Origin: Corallochytrium limacisporum
Lineage: Eukaryota; Opisthokonta
Reading direction: 5' to 3'
DNA length: 64,000 bases
NCBI GenBank assembly: GCA_002811645.1
Contig: PDIP01000014.1
Coordinates: forward strand, 121,633-185,632
Part shown: in pieces, positions 30,289 through 40,710 of the stretch
How positions within the stretch are numbered: position 1 is the first letter of the stretch
Layout of the letters: the number at the start of each line of letters is the position of its first letter
Notes under the pieces: generated by a model
Told to the model about the DNA's origin: nothing
The model's input: the letters and a program-made list of their open reading frames with translations, nothing else
The model's database searches: none
Program-made: the position numbers and the translations under genes

Positions 30289-30729
30289 TTAAGGAATTCT
30301 TTCTTTCGAGAAAAGTCTCCCGAGAAGACAAGTGCAGAAAAGTGCTTCGTAGGCGTGAAACGCCGGCTGCTCTAGACCCAAATTATTGCCCAGTTGTTCG
30401 GGTCCCACCTGACGCAATGGCATAGTGCAACTTTGAGTAGCGAACTGTCTGTCTTGCACTTGTGCAGCACTCTTCAATGGAGTTTGCTCTGAACTATAGG
30501 CGGTAAAGGCTGGAAGCATTAAAGGTGTCGACAGTTTCGGAACCATTTCATCCCTGGGGCTGTCATAAATCACTGGGTGTGTAGGAAGCTCGGCCAATGC
30601 AGTGCAAGCCCCTCCAATGCTCCTATACAAGGCTGAATGACGAAAAATGCCCTTCGTACGATGGAATTGCCTCCCGGGGGCAGAGCTTGTGTAGATGGAA
30701 GATCCGTCTTCTGAACACCTTGACGTCAT
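30289..30729 (-). CDS. Doubtful small open frame after UNC-45
   Basis: A 146-codon frame with an ATG starts 104 nt beyond the UNC-45 stop codon on the same strand. The product would be Ser-, Pro- and Gln-rich without hydrophobic core, domain or motif. It may be chance or part of the UNC-45 3' untranslated region. It is listed only because its length exceeds its surroundings. Confidence 0.15.
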   Translation of the reverse strand: MTSRCSEDGSSIYTSSAPGRQFHRTKGIFRHSALYRSIGGACTALAELPTHPVIYDSPRDEMVPKLSTPLMLPAFTAYSSEQTPLKSAAQVQDRQFATQSCTMPLRQVGPEQLGNNLGLEQPAFHAYEALFCTCLLGRLFSKERIP

Positions 30730-30833
30730 AGAACTGTCCAGTTCGATGTGTACCTAGCTGTCTGTGTTCCCAAAGATTTCGTGCTGGGCTACTGCTGGCC
30801 ATATCATTTCTAAAGTACCCATTTCCATCCCCT

Positions 30834-33611
30834 TCACTCTTTGGTTAAAGATGTGTTTTGCAAATTTGGCTGGATCAGACCATGGTTGACAAGTGCATCG
30901 AGAGACTGTTGGATCAAACCCTGAATGTCATCACGGTCCTTCAGGAGCTGCTGAACCGCTAGCAACATCTCCAACCCCTGTTGATCAAGGAAGGAACTTG
31001 CAAATGTGTTGTCAGCCACTAAAACATTTCGTAGAATGTACAGACCACGGTGTTGGAGGTCAGCACTATCTGATTGGATAAGGCCAATTATGGTCTCTAA
31101 GGTCCTTGGATCAGCGCCTACCAGCACGGCGCCTTCTTTGATACCACTCAGCATGGCTACTCCACCACTAGCAGCGCGCGCCATTTCGACCTCTTCTGCT
31201 CCCGAAAATAGCAGCCACAAATGGATTTTAGAAGACGATGGTGGATCAGCGGCTTTGGATTGTTGTAAGTACCGCTCGACAACAGTATCATCGATAAGCA
31301 AATTGCACAATGCCTCAGTCGCAGCAGTTTGTATCTTTGGGTCTTCGTCAAGTTGTAGGTTCTCACACAGTGGTAGACCGTTCTCTGCGAGGATTTTTTT
31401 GCGCAACTCATCGCTTAGACTTGCAAGATTGGTTAGGGCCATGAGGCCTTCGAATTGTAGGAGCCGATGATTCTCAATGTTTAGCAGGGTCAGTAAAGGC
31501 CGGATCAGGTCAAGAGTTCGTCCGTTAGGAAAGGCAACATTGGGATCCATGCTAATGCAAACCTTGGCTAGCGCTTGGGCAACACAAGTCTGGGTCTCCT
31601 TTGCTTCAGAAGAGTGCAACAGGGTCAAGAGTGCGCGAGTTCCCCCCTGCTGAACAAGATAACCACGATGCTCAGGCTGACGCGCCACACGGTGCAAGAT
31701 AAGGGCTAACATTTGTTTCATATTCTCAGAGGACACGTCAAGGCTGAGATTGTACAGAATGGAAACGAGATGCATCTGCATAAGTCTATCGATACGAGCA
31801 TTGATTTTCGCTGGGTCATCCGCTGGCCCCTTCTCCACCACTTGCTCACCAGCGAACTTCCGCAGCTGTTGAACCTGCTCTTCTTCTTCGCTCTTACCAA
31901 TCTCCGACTCTGATGCATTTGTAAGGTTGAGAAGCAACATTCCAATCGCGTACTTCTGTGCCCCATCATTCTCCACCGAGAACCTTTGAAGCGCCGAAAT
32001 AACCTCAGTTTGGTCTATCAGGCGCTCCTTCACATCCCCATCCATAGACAAATATGCCAAGGCTTCGAGAGCCCACCGTCTGGCTGCTGCGTCGTCGGAT
32101 CGGTTCTTCGGATCTTCGTCCTCCTTGACGCTGTTTTGATGGTGTCGGATCAGAAGGTCTACAGCTGACTGCTCTAATTGTTGATTCACGTCACCAGAGA
32201 GAAGCTGTTTGCTTGGATCACCCTCTGCGAGACTCGACAGCTTTGAAAGTGCAATCAAAGCGCGAGATCGAATGGCTTCATTCTCATCGTTGATTAACAC
32301 CTTCAGCAAATCACCAGCTTCACCCAAGAAAACGGAAGTCCTGGACTTATCTTTGCTCACTGCATGACTGAGAGTTTCTGCAATTAGACTTTTGTCTTCT
32401 TCTTCTCCTCCCGCCATCAGGTTTTTCATCACATTGATTACCATTGTGGTATCATACAGTGACGTGTTAACAGCTGGCAGGCCTTGGATGCCAACGTCTA
32501 ACATGCGCAAGAACTTCGCTCCAGCATCTAGCTGTCCATTCTCAGCATCCTCTTTCACTCTTCCCAGACAGTACCGAATGTGGTCCAGGAATTCTTCCTC
32601 CTTGTCAAGCTCATTGGCCGGGCCGTGTAAACGGAAAAGAATGAAAGCCAATGTGTGCCGGAGTGTGCTATCCCCTACCTCTGCTTGTTTCATGACGGCA
32701 AGAATAGTGTTGAAATTGTAGAACAATGGTACTAGTTTCTCCTTGGATGTGCATGATGCAATGCAAGCCATTGAATTTTTCCCACTATCTTGCACAGCAT
32801 TCTCTGCCATGTTTGTGAGTTCCTTGATGGGCCCTTGTAGTGCTACTGGTGATCGCCCGCATGCCACCCAACCAAGCAGATACGCTTGCAACGTGAACTC
32901 ATATGCCACTGTAGCACTTTCGCCATTCTTACCTTCCCGGATGCCGCTCAACAGAGAGTCCACGGAGACTGTGTCAAGTACTGATTCCCTGCAACTGGAT
33001 TGCTCTAGCAGTGCACGTAGACCGCGCAGAGCATAGGGCGCAAAGTTGCCAAAAGGTTCGCGCTTCAAAGAGTCCGTCAGCACCTCAATACCTCCAGCTG
33101 ATTGAAATTTCGCACTCAGGCCATCATTGTGGCATATGGGAAGGATCTGTTGTCCGACAGTCTCTGCATCGGCCAAACTTATGTCGTCCTTTTTAATCTC
33201 CTTGATGATATCGTCATATTTGTTCTGGGCATTAATTGCCTTTACCCTATCCATCAAGGCCGTCGCAGCAGGATTGTTCGGCTCAAGAGCTATCAACCGT
33301 CGTAGATCGTCTAGTCCTCTTTCAAGATTGCCAACTTCCACATTGGCAGAGGCCCTGTAGTATAGAGCCTTCTTGTCACTGTTGTTTGAATGCAGGACGG
33401 TTGAGGCATCCGCAATAGCGTCCTCGTAGCTGTGCTTCTTCAGTTGACAAAGAGCTCGGTTCCTGTGCAAAGTCTGCTTTAGATCCTGTGTACAGTCTTT
33501 CTGCTGCAGGGCAGCTGTGTAACATTGGACAGCATCCGCCAGTTTCCCTGCAGAATATGCTTCGTTGCCTAGCGCCTTGAGACGTTCAGCCTCTGTACTG
33601 GCCTGCACCAT
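30834..33611 (-). CDS. UNC45: UNC-45 myosin chaperone
   Basis: This 925-residue protein matches UNC-45/She4/Cro1, the chaperone that folds myosin motor heads and binds Hsp90. Length agrees with animal UNC-45 (about 930-945). Three TPR repeats fill the first 115 residues; clear pieces are LKALGNEAYSAGKLADAVQCY, TLHRNRALCQLKKHSYEDA and KALYYRASANVEVGNLERGL. The rest is armadillo-type helical repeats ending in the UCS domain, with GTRALLTLLHSSEAKETQ and QFEGLMALTNLASLSDELRKK. The N-terminal TPR is present in animal UNC-45 and absent in yeast She4, so this is the animal-like form. Myosin-dependent motility or cytokinesis is implied, alongside the Arp2/3 subunit at the left of the window. Confidence 0.95.
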   Translation of the reverse strand: MVQASTEAERLKALGNEAYSAGKLADAVQCYTAALQQKDCTQDLKQTLHRNRALCQLKKHSYEDAIADASTVLHSNNSDKKALYYRASANVEVGNLERGLDDLRRLIALEPNNPAATALMDRVKAINAQNKYDDIIKEIKKDDISLADAETVGQQILPICHNDGLSAKFQSAGGIEVLTDSLKREPFGNFAPYALRGLRALLEQSSCRESVLDTVSVDSLLSGIREGKNGESATVAYEFTLQAYLLGWVACGRSPVALQGPIKELTNMAENAVQDSGKNSMACIASCTSKEKLVPLFYNFNTILAVMKQAEVGDSTLRHTLAFILFRLHGPANELDKEEEFLDHIRYCLGRVKEDAENGQLDAGAKFLRMLDVGIQGLPAVNTSLYDTTMVINVMKNLMAGGEEEDKSLIAETLSHAVSKDKSRTSVFLGEAGDLLKVLINDENEAIRSRALIALSKLSSLAEGDPSKQLLSGDVNQQLEQSAVDLLIRHHQNSVKEDEDPKNRSDDAAARRWALEALAYLSMDGDVKERLIDQTEVISALQRFSVENDGAQKYAIGMLLLNLTNASESEIGKSEEEEQVQQLRKFAGEQVVEKGPADDPAKINARIDRLMQMHLVSILYNLSLDVSSENMKQMLALILHRVARQPEHRGYLVQQGGTRALLTLLHSSEAKETQTCVAQALAKVCISMDPNVAFPNGRTLDLIRPLLTLLNIENHRLLQFEGLMALTNLASLSDELRKKILAENGLPLCENLQLDEDPKIQTAATEALCNLLIDDTVVERYLQQSKAADPPSSSKIHLWLLFSGAEEVEMARAASGGVAMLSGIKEGAVLVGADPRTLETIIGLIQSDSADLQHRGLYILRNVLVADNTFASSFLDQQGLEMLLAVQQLLKDRDDIQGLIQQSLDALVNHGLIQPNLQNTSLTKE

Positions 33612-33984
33612 GATGATGAGGGACTATATCAACCCGTGGTTTGCTCTAGATTATCTCACGTTGCACTTGTTCACATTTCCACCGGCGCTACAATGATTTT
33701 CCAACCAAAGATTTTGCATTGCGCTCGTGTATTGGTCATCCAAAAAGTCACGCCCAAGTACCCGTTCCATAGCATTAAGAAGGCTGTTGCATACCAACCG
33801 CGGCCAATTGTGGCTGTTTTCAATTGCGTCCCTAGCCACTCTAATCGTGCCCTACCCTCCCATATAAAATGTACTGAAAACATACAGCGACATGATTGGT
33901 CAAAAATGCAAGAAAACGATCAACCATTTGTAAATAATATTGGGTTGGGTTGTGATATTGATTTAAATTGGGGGTAGGTATTGA
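33612..33984. other. Intergenic, UNC-45 promoter region
   Basis: No gene is supported. It separates the UNC-45 start from the stop of the hydrolase-like gene. A weak TATA-like GATATAGT lies on the minus strand close to the UNC-45 ATG. Confidence 0.45.
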
Positions 33985-35643
33985 TCATTTCGATCGGGAC
34001 TGCTGGGCCAAGTACACCGCAATGGCAGTCAACAGGGACTTCCGGGGGAAAGGTGATGTACCAGAGCGGTCTTGAATGGCGGCATCGAGTGCCATACCCC
34101 AATGGTGCTGATTAAGAATGGCAATTGTTTTCGCATTGAATGGTTCTTGCGCAGGGTTCAAGGCCTTGTGAAGAGCGTGGTTGATAAAGCAGCTCCGGGC
34201 CATTCCAATCTGACTGTCGTTGCACTCCTGCCCACTTGTGCGAAGGAGTTGGTAATACAGATTCCGCAGTGTCACAAAGTCCACCGATTCTGATCGATAA
34301 ATGCCCACATTTGTGTTCATCTGGTGGACGTTGCCAGGACTGTAGGTGGGTTCGCCCATAGTGGCGGCCAAGCCTAGGTACTGAACATCTGTAGGAACAG
34401 TGTGCTGCTTCCAGAAGTCCAGTCGACTCTCCGTGGTTAGCGAGTCTGCGCCTGCGATGACAGCATTCACAAAGACTTCAAGGCGGTCAACGTTTTCACC
34501 ATACTCCTTTAAGGGGTTGGCGAAATTGAATTGCTTTACCATGAACTCGCTGAGCATTGTCAGCAGGGGCGATGCCCGTGGCACTGAGACAGACCATTCC
34601 TCATAGTTGAAACCGCGCTCTTCAGGAATGCGAATGGTTGTCAGCTTGCCCATTTCCACAACCGCAGATCCACCGCTCTTCATGAGTCCCATGAGGGCGC
34701 TACGCTTGCTTCCAGTGTCATATTTTTCTGCACTCTTCTTCCACTGTGCGACAATTTCCCGCAAGGCTTCAATGACACGATATGAGAATTCGTCTTCATT
34801 GTTAAAAGCAACATCTGCGGCCTCTGCACCATACAATGGGCCCCCAAGACTCACAATCGACTTCACCTGTGTTGACCATGGGTACTTACCAGCGTCTGCA
34901 CGGCTCTTCGCGAGGACCTCAAATGCCGTGTTGACGCCCCTGGAATAGCCTAGAAAGTGCACTGGGTGATCACTAGAAAGCGAGAGAACATCGAAAATGA
35001 TATTCAAACGACGTAGAAGTCTTTTACACAGTGTCCCCATATCCCCGAGGGACTCCAGTGACCCCAACACCGGACGGAGGTGTACCAACTTGACTATTGT
35101 CAGATCACCCTCGTCAAGACTGGCAACATCGAGAATGCTTTCGAGAGGGACTTCGTCCTCTGCGCATTTGTCGAGGTTGAACAACAAATCCGTTACATTC
35201 CCTTTGGCTGCAAGCTTTTCCTTGAACTCAATAGCAAATCGACTGTTCGCTCTTGCAGGGCCCTTCACAATGCTAGAAAAGGGACAGGTATCAACAAACT
35301 CTGCTACTACACCTGGGAATATGATAATGAGTGGTGCTGCCTCGTACGAAGGAATGGCACTCGCAATGAGAGTTTGTCTATCTCCAGATTGCTTTTCCGT
35401 TCCGCGATCTGAACCCTCCCGCCACAGTTGACCAGGAGTAATCTTTTTGTACGCCTTGCCGATGGAACTATCAAATTCTGAAGGGCTGCTGGCCTTCGCA
35501 GCCAAGATTGGATCTTGCACAATGTCAACAAGATCCTGTGTGGGTAGGAGCAACAGATCCTCTACAGCTGCCTTGACGTCATCGCCTTTCACAGCGTTGA
35601 ACAAGTTCCGAAAGGAGTTGACTTCCTCTGTATTCATCACCAT
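33985..35643 (-). CDS. Alpha/beta hydrolase-fold protein of unknown substrate
   Basis: This 552-residue protein has the start of an alpha/beta hydrolase core at about residue 104. The strand LIIIFPGVVAEFVDT would supply the oxyanion hole. The nucleophile elbow is VHFLGYSRGVNTAFEVL, with Ser234 in GxSxG. The following SIVSLGGPLYG strand fits the fold. The first 95 residues are helical, and the region after 270 is helical and lacks an obvious partner assignment. Candidate His residues near the end include NQHHWG. No signal peptide or membrane anchor is seen, so it is probably cytosolic. I do not recognise the subfamily; a lipase-, esterase- or thioesterase-like role is inference. Both neighbours are on the same strand, and the patatin-type lipase lies immediately upstream. 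Confidence 0.7.
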   Translation of the reverse strand: MVMNTEEVNSFRNLFNAVKGDDVKAAVEDLLLLPTQDLVDIVQDPILAAKASSPSEFDSSIGKAYKKITPGQLWREGSDRGTEKQSGDRQTLIASAIPSYEAAPLIIIFPGVVAEFVDTCPFSSIVKGPARANSRFAIEFKEKLAAKGNVTDLLFNLDKCAEDEVPLESILDVASLDEGDLTIVKLVHLRPVLGSLESLGDMGTLCKRLLRRLNIIFDVLSLSSDHPVHFLGYSRGVNTAFEVLAKSRADAGKYPWSTQVKSIVSLGGPLYGAEAADVAFNNEDEFSYRVIEALREIVAQWKKSAEKYDTGSKRSALMGLMKSGGSAVVEMGKLTTIRIPEERGFNYEEWSVSVPRASPLLTMLSEFMVKQFNFANPLKEYGENVDRLEVFVNAVIAGADSLTTESRLDFWKQHTVPTDVQYLGLAATMGEPTYSPGNVHQMNTNVGIYRSESVDFVTLRNLYYQLLRTSGQECNDSQIGMARSCFINHALHKALNPAQEPFNAKTIAILNQHHWGMALDAAIQDRSGTSPFPRKSLLTAIAVYLAQQSRSK

Positions 35644-35976
35644 GATGGCATTGTTAGCTTTCCAAAGCTACAATTCTCTTTTGACTCTTCTAACGGCGTT
35701 CAGCAATCAGTGCTAACTACTGCTTGTCCAGCTTCCTGACCCTGAAGTACGCGCATTCGTGCGCAGTGGCCGGGCCCATCTCCAAAGAACACTTCGACGG
35801 GGACAGCAATAGGAGAAAGTTTCGCTCGCAAGCCCAGGGAGGGAGGGGGAGAAGAAAGGAGAAGTTGATGACTTCTGAAGCCGTGAACGGTCCTATCCCA
35901 AAAAAATTGTGTATGGATTGTGTATGGCTAAAACTATGTATGTAATGAGAAGCATATGCGAGCGGATTCTAATGAT
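35644..35976. other. Intergenic region
   Basis: No gene is supported. It separates two minus-strand genes; nothing notable beyond a purine-rich patch near 35818-35850. Confidence 0.45.
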
Positions 35977-38259
35977 TTAGTTGGACTTGTTGCTCAGAGT
36001 GGCAGAGTTCACGCTCTGGTGTCGGGGTGTTGTTGAAGTGCGACGAAGTGGAATGAAGACGTGGGTGCGTGATGTGCGACGTTTTGCATTATTGTCGCCA
36101 TTGACCTTTTCCTCACGGGGTGAATTGATCGGAGCGGCCGGCATCGTTTGACGCATTTGCGACTGTCCCTGTTGACGAGGCGAAGGACTCTTATTGTCCA
36201 GAGATGCATTCAAGCCTGGTGGAATCTGAAAGTCAACACCGCGGCGGAAACTTGTCGTCGGATCCATGAGCTGCATTGGTGGCACCTGGATAGGTTCTGG
36301 ATCCGAGGTTTTACCAAAAGCGGGTAGTGCACGTCTACGAAGATCCAACACGATACGATCCAGGGCCATCTCAACTTCCAAGTGGGTTTTGATCTGAGTC
36401 ATTTTCTGGAATGCTTCTTGCTGGCCAATTCTTACACCAGCCTGAACACGTTCCCAATCGGGATTGGAGAGTACTTTACAGTAGTCCCACAATCTCATAT
36501 TAGGAATCAGGGTCACGTCACCAGTGTAATTCTGGTTGGTGATGTCGGCAAGTGTGGAGGGCCCGCCAAGCTCCTTGAGTTGCTGTAGGCGGTGTACTCC
36601 TTCCATGGCCAGAAGCTTGGATACTGCTTCCGGCAGAACGCTCGTGCGCAGCACAGGGTTTATATGGGGATTGATCTGCACTACAATGCTATGGTTGACA
36701 TTGAAAAGCTCTGCCAATCGTTGCAAAGGAATGTCCGCTTCAACTGAACCATCAGACCACTTTCCTCCGGATTCATTCCAGGAAACAATGTTGCCTTTAG
36801 AGTCCTTAGCCATTAGGTTAACTGGAGGGAAAAGACCAGGCGCAGCGCAGCTAGCACACACCCCAGACCACACCAAGACGTCTGGTGCCGTGATGTAATT
36901 GAGCAGGCGAGGGCCCTCATATCCATGACTACTGTTGATACTGACATTTAGGATACGACCAGTGAGATTGTAGGCTTCTTTAAATGTCAAGTCTCCAAGG
37001 TTTTTCCTCATGCTAGTTTGGAGATGTTCGGGGGTGCCCAGATACCCACTAGTAAGTAGACTTAGCCATTTACGAGCCAACGAGTACGTTTCACCATCAG
37101 GATTGAACATTTGGTAGTCGAAGCCGTCTTTCTCAAAGAGCTTCTGAGCAGCGGAATCACTACGGGTTGCAACCATAGCACCCAGAATTGCTCCACCCGA
37201 GCTGCCACAGATGATGCGAGGCAATACGTTTGCATCCAGCAGAGCTTTCACGACTCCCAAATGGTACAGTGCCATGGCACCTCCGCCAGACAAGATCAAG
37301 GCAGTTCTGCCATAAGCATGTCGCGTGTTTTCAAACACGGATAGTTTATCACTTGGACTCATACCCCCAATATCGTGGACCGCAAGATATTCCAATTGAT
37401 GGACAACCTCTGAGATATACTGTTCGATCAAAACTTTTGTGCCCACACAGGTCTGTGTATATAACCGAGTGTTCAAAATACCGCCAATGTTCCTCTTGAG
37501 ACCTGCTCTGAGCAAATGTAGCATCAATCCGTTATCCTCTGCTTTGCGTGCCTCACGCAATTCGTTCAGGCGATTGAAGATGAGGCGGTTGTTGTACTGG
37601 TTTGATTCATATTCCCACTTCCACTTTGCATTTCCAGTAAGCTTGTCGACTTGCTTACCTATCTGACAATACTCGTCGTAAGATTGTGCATTTCGTAGCT
37701 TCTCCCGCAGGCGTCTCAATTGCACACGATGCGGAAGCAACGAGTCCAACAATGAAGTCATCCAGTGACTTACAATGTCAGTAGCCATCTGGGTCCACGA
37801 CTCGTCTTCAAATGCAGACGTATCGCGGGAGATGGAGTCCATGCGTTCCAACGACTGGACGGCAGTGTTCTCTGCTTCGTCCTTGTCGAATTCTTTGAAC
37901 AACAGTGACCCATCCTCGCCAGCGGGGGGTCGGTACTTGGGTACCATTTTGTATGACGGTCCACCAATATCGGCGTAAAGGCTAGTTTTCCGCTCGAGAA
38001 CAAAGTGATTGGGCTCCTCATGCACAACATTGTACTGTGAGCCTTCTAGATCCTGGCTCCGACCATTTATGGGATCAATATCCTTCACATTTTCAAAATT
38101 GTTCGCAAAGGATCGCAATAGCGGTGAAGGAGGCTCCTGAGGCACCATGGGACTATCCGGACTCTTGGTAGTGTGAGCCAATGGGAATTGTCGTTTGCTC
38201 GTTGAGGGACCTGGATCTTCCCAGTGCCCGTTGGGCCTACCATTCACTTGTGCTACCAT
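35977..38259 (-). CDS. Patatin-like triacylglycerol lipase (TGL3/4/5 family)
   Basis: The 760-residue protein matches the lipid-droplet lipases of the TGL3/TGL4/TGL5 and plant SDP1 group. An N-terminal disordered region is followed by the DUF3336 helical domain (about 165-310, including YDEYCQIGKQVDKLTG). The patatin core then shows the oxyanion motif SGGGAMALYHLG (324-335) and the nucleophile elbow CGSSGG with Ser354. The catalytic Asp503 lies in WSDGSVEADIPL. In most patatins this last motif is DGG or DGA; DGS is usual in the TGL4/5 branch. It likely hydrolyses stored triacylglycerol, with possible acyltransferase side activity. A Pro-, Gln- and Arg-rich tail of about 100 residues follows the core. 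The ATG at 38259 is the first in frame. The lipid role suits the neighbouring hydrolase, but linkage is not evidence of a pathway. Confidence 0.93.
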   Translation of the reverse strand: MVAQVNGRPNGHWEDPGPSTSKRQFPLAHTTKSPDSPMVPQEPPSPLLRSFANNFENVKDIDPINGRSQDLEGSQYNVVHEEPNHFVLERKTSLYADIGGPSYKMVPKYRPPAGEDGSLLFKEFDKDEAENTAVQSLERMDSISRDTSAFEDESWTQMATDIVSHWMTSLLDSLLPHRVQLRRLREKLRNAQSYDEYCQIGKQVDKLTGNAKWKWEYESNQYNNRLIFNRLNELREARKAEDNGLMLHLLRAGLKRNIGGILNTRLYTQTCVGTKVLIEQYISEVVHQLEYLAVHDIGGMSPSDKLSVFENTRHAYGRTALILSGGGAMALYHLGVVKALLDANVLPRIICGSSGGAILGAMVATRSDSAAQKLFEKDGFDYQMFNPDGETYSLARKWLSLLTSGYLGTPEHLQTSMRKNLGDLTFKEAYNLTGRILNVSINSSHGYEGPRLLNYITAPDVLVWSGVCASCAAPGLFPPVNLMAKDSKGNIVSWNESGGKWSDGSVEADIPLQRLAELFNVNHSIVVQINPHINPVLRTSVLPEAVSKLLAMEGVHRLQQLKELGGPSTLADITNQNYTGDVTLIPNMRLWDYCKVLSNPDWERVQAGVRIGQQEAFQKMTQIKTHLEVEMALDRIVLDLRRRALPAFGKTSDPEPIQVPPMQLMDPTTSFRRGVDFQIPPGLNASLDNKSPSPRQQGQSQMRQTMPAAPINSPREEKVNGDNNAKRRTSRTHVFIPLRRTSTTPRHQSVNSATLSNKSN

Positions 38260-40710
38260 GGCTTCTGGTCAATAATCCCGAGATTCCTTCTTTTGCATAA
38301 TCTATCTACCGTCGCAGTATATGTCCCTATTCCCAAAGATTCCTCAACCATAATCATCGTTTGACCTATCTCGACTCCATAGACAATTATTGCCTTCAAT
38401 TACGTTCCCTGCTCTATCCGACCAGATCCAAAGGCACTCAGCGACTCGTTAATATTTACCACAGCACACATACGTCCAACGGGTCATGTGTTCTGTTCGA
38501 ATGAGCCAAGAGTCCTGATGGGATCATAACATGGTTGTAAGCCTCCATAGTTGCCCAAAACCTGTCAACCCGAAGGAAGAAGAGACTGTGATGCTCGCTT
38601 GCGCTTTTTTTGGCTTTTCACCCTTCTCCCCTTGTCCTCCACCTACTGCTGCACGGGCCCTTGCAGCAACAGCCGCGGAAACCTTACACTTAACCCATAG
38701 TCAACGGCAATCCGGTCCGCAAATCGCTTGCCCTTTCTCACTTCTTCATTTCTTTTTTTTTTCCCTTCTGCGTTTCTCCTCCTCCCCCTTTCGCATTCTG
38801 TTTGGCAGCCAACAGAAAAATTGACTTTGACAGGAAAAGGGCAGCAGCAAGCAAGCAAGGAACGCCGGGCGAGAGACAGAGGCCGCAACACGCCAGGGGA
38901 ATGAGTACGATTTCAGTCATTGTTCCCTGATGGCATCACAGCTGCTAGTTTGGACAATATTTTGCTTCCGTGCTGAGCACTGAACGGTGCGGTTCCCGAC
39001 GGGAGGGCCAAACTGCCTCAAATGGGTGTTACCTTCATGTGCTGCTTTGGGAGACCGGGTCATTGGATGTCTCCTGGCCCTGATCGAATTTGCACCAGCC
39101 CTGAGCCGCGGTACATAGTGGCTCTCGCGGCCAGCTGTCGTAAGGCAAATTGGGTGCATGCGGAAGCCCCGTGGTCCCAAAAGCCAGCTGCGACGCTGGT
39201 TTCAGGAGCGGGTGGAAAAGAAAGGGGGGGGGGGGAAGAGATGGTTCATGTGACGACCCAACACTTAGTCGGACAGTTGTTGTTTGCCCCTAATGTTCAC
39301 TATGGAAAGCGCGACCCGGTGAGATGGAACGATATAAGTAGCGGCGGCACAGCGGGCTAAGGGCTAGGTGCCTGCTCCCATTCTGATCCTTAGTGGCTCA
39401 AACAAATCCTTGACAACAAAAGAAACTGACAGATTAGGTGCATTCATACGGTACTAAAAATAGGCAAGGGTGCTTTCAGCCGGCCAGCCTTGCCCATCAC
39501 AACGGTAAAGGGATGGGGTCTGACTGCTGCGGACGGGTAGGCTGTTTGCCGTCTAACGCGGACAAATAGTCAATACTGAATGGCTCGTACTCTTTCTTCT
39601 TCGCCGTGAACTTGCAATTGATCTGACGAAAATCACATCATCCCTTGTCATTCCGGGGGGCGGGGCATTTGTCATATAGAGAGATTGGTGGAATAGATCA
39701 GCTGTATTGCATCACAGCAATCTCTCTCCTTCTGTGTGATGGAAGGGATTGTGAACGCAGACATGTGCGGCCTTCAGAGCCACTTGATTTGCCACACGGA
39801 GGTGGGACTAAAATGTTTGAAGTATATTTTCGATTCATGTCACCCGAATGGCCGGGGATTTCCTTTGTATCTTCCTTAGTGAAGACGACTGTCGGGTGAC
39901 TATTCGCCATCGGTCAATCATGCAACTCCGGTACTATCAGCGCAGGTGGATGACAGCCCCACAGCTTTTCATGAGCCAATCGTTCAGCAGAAACACCGAT
40001 AGTATATGAGAATCCTAACAATAACGTTCGTGAGGGTGTAAACTGATGAACAAATGGAGGAATCACTGAAATGGATGAGATAGTTCGCTGCCTCACCCGC
40101 CATGTCCCCCACCCCCCCACCCTTCCCCCGGGGAGGGGGAGGAGTATGTGACACGAACCGCACCTCTGCCACGGACAAGACTCACCATTCAATACAGCGA
40201 CAGCACTGCGCGCACTGGAGCAGCTCCTAAAACCCCACACCACACCAAAATCACATGGGTTAGGACTCTGTGTGCGGGTTCACGATGACGCCAGTGATAA
40301 AACGTATTGCGCCGGGAGAGTTTTTGTTCTTATGGGTCCCCCTTCACAACTTCTGGTACATACGTCCTGTAAGTGGTCGGAGCGTTCAAGTACCCCTACA
40401 AAAACTTCACAGTTGCGCTGTTGGCTGCCGCTGTGTTCACGCGAAAGATCGGCTTGAATAGACGTACAAGTAGCATTGCTTTGAGTGTAGAGCTTGGAGC
40501 CACCAGCGCCTTAGCCAAATTAGGAAGGAAAGGTCGCCCTGGGATCCAGCCCAGCTATGCGTAAGGCAGACTGGCCCGGTGCAACTGTTGCATCCGGGCC
40601 CAGCGGTCGAGAATCTCTGTCTACACCAGACCAGTGGTTAAGATGTATATCATGCATGGATACAATACATGCCACGATTTGCTTGTGTTACACTTTAATT
40701 CGTTTGAAGT
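38260..40710. other. 2.5 kb intergenic region
   Basis: No gene is supported. It holds a T9-10 run near 38751-38760, a G12 run at 39224-39235 and a C-rich palindromic patch near 40108-40141 (CCCCCACCC...CCCCCGGGGAGGGGG). Confidence 0.5.

Larger units (their letters stand above)
28214..30833. other. 2.6 kb intergenic region
   Basis: No strongly supported gene lies here. It holds the CNK-like promoter, a compound microsatellite at 28665-28743 and an A-rich run near 30003-30013. A short frame at 28333-28548 (plus, 71 codons, with a hydrophobic stretch) and the frame at 30289-30729 are the only weak candidates. Confidence 0.5.
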
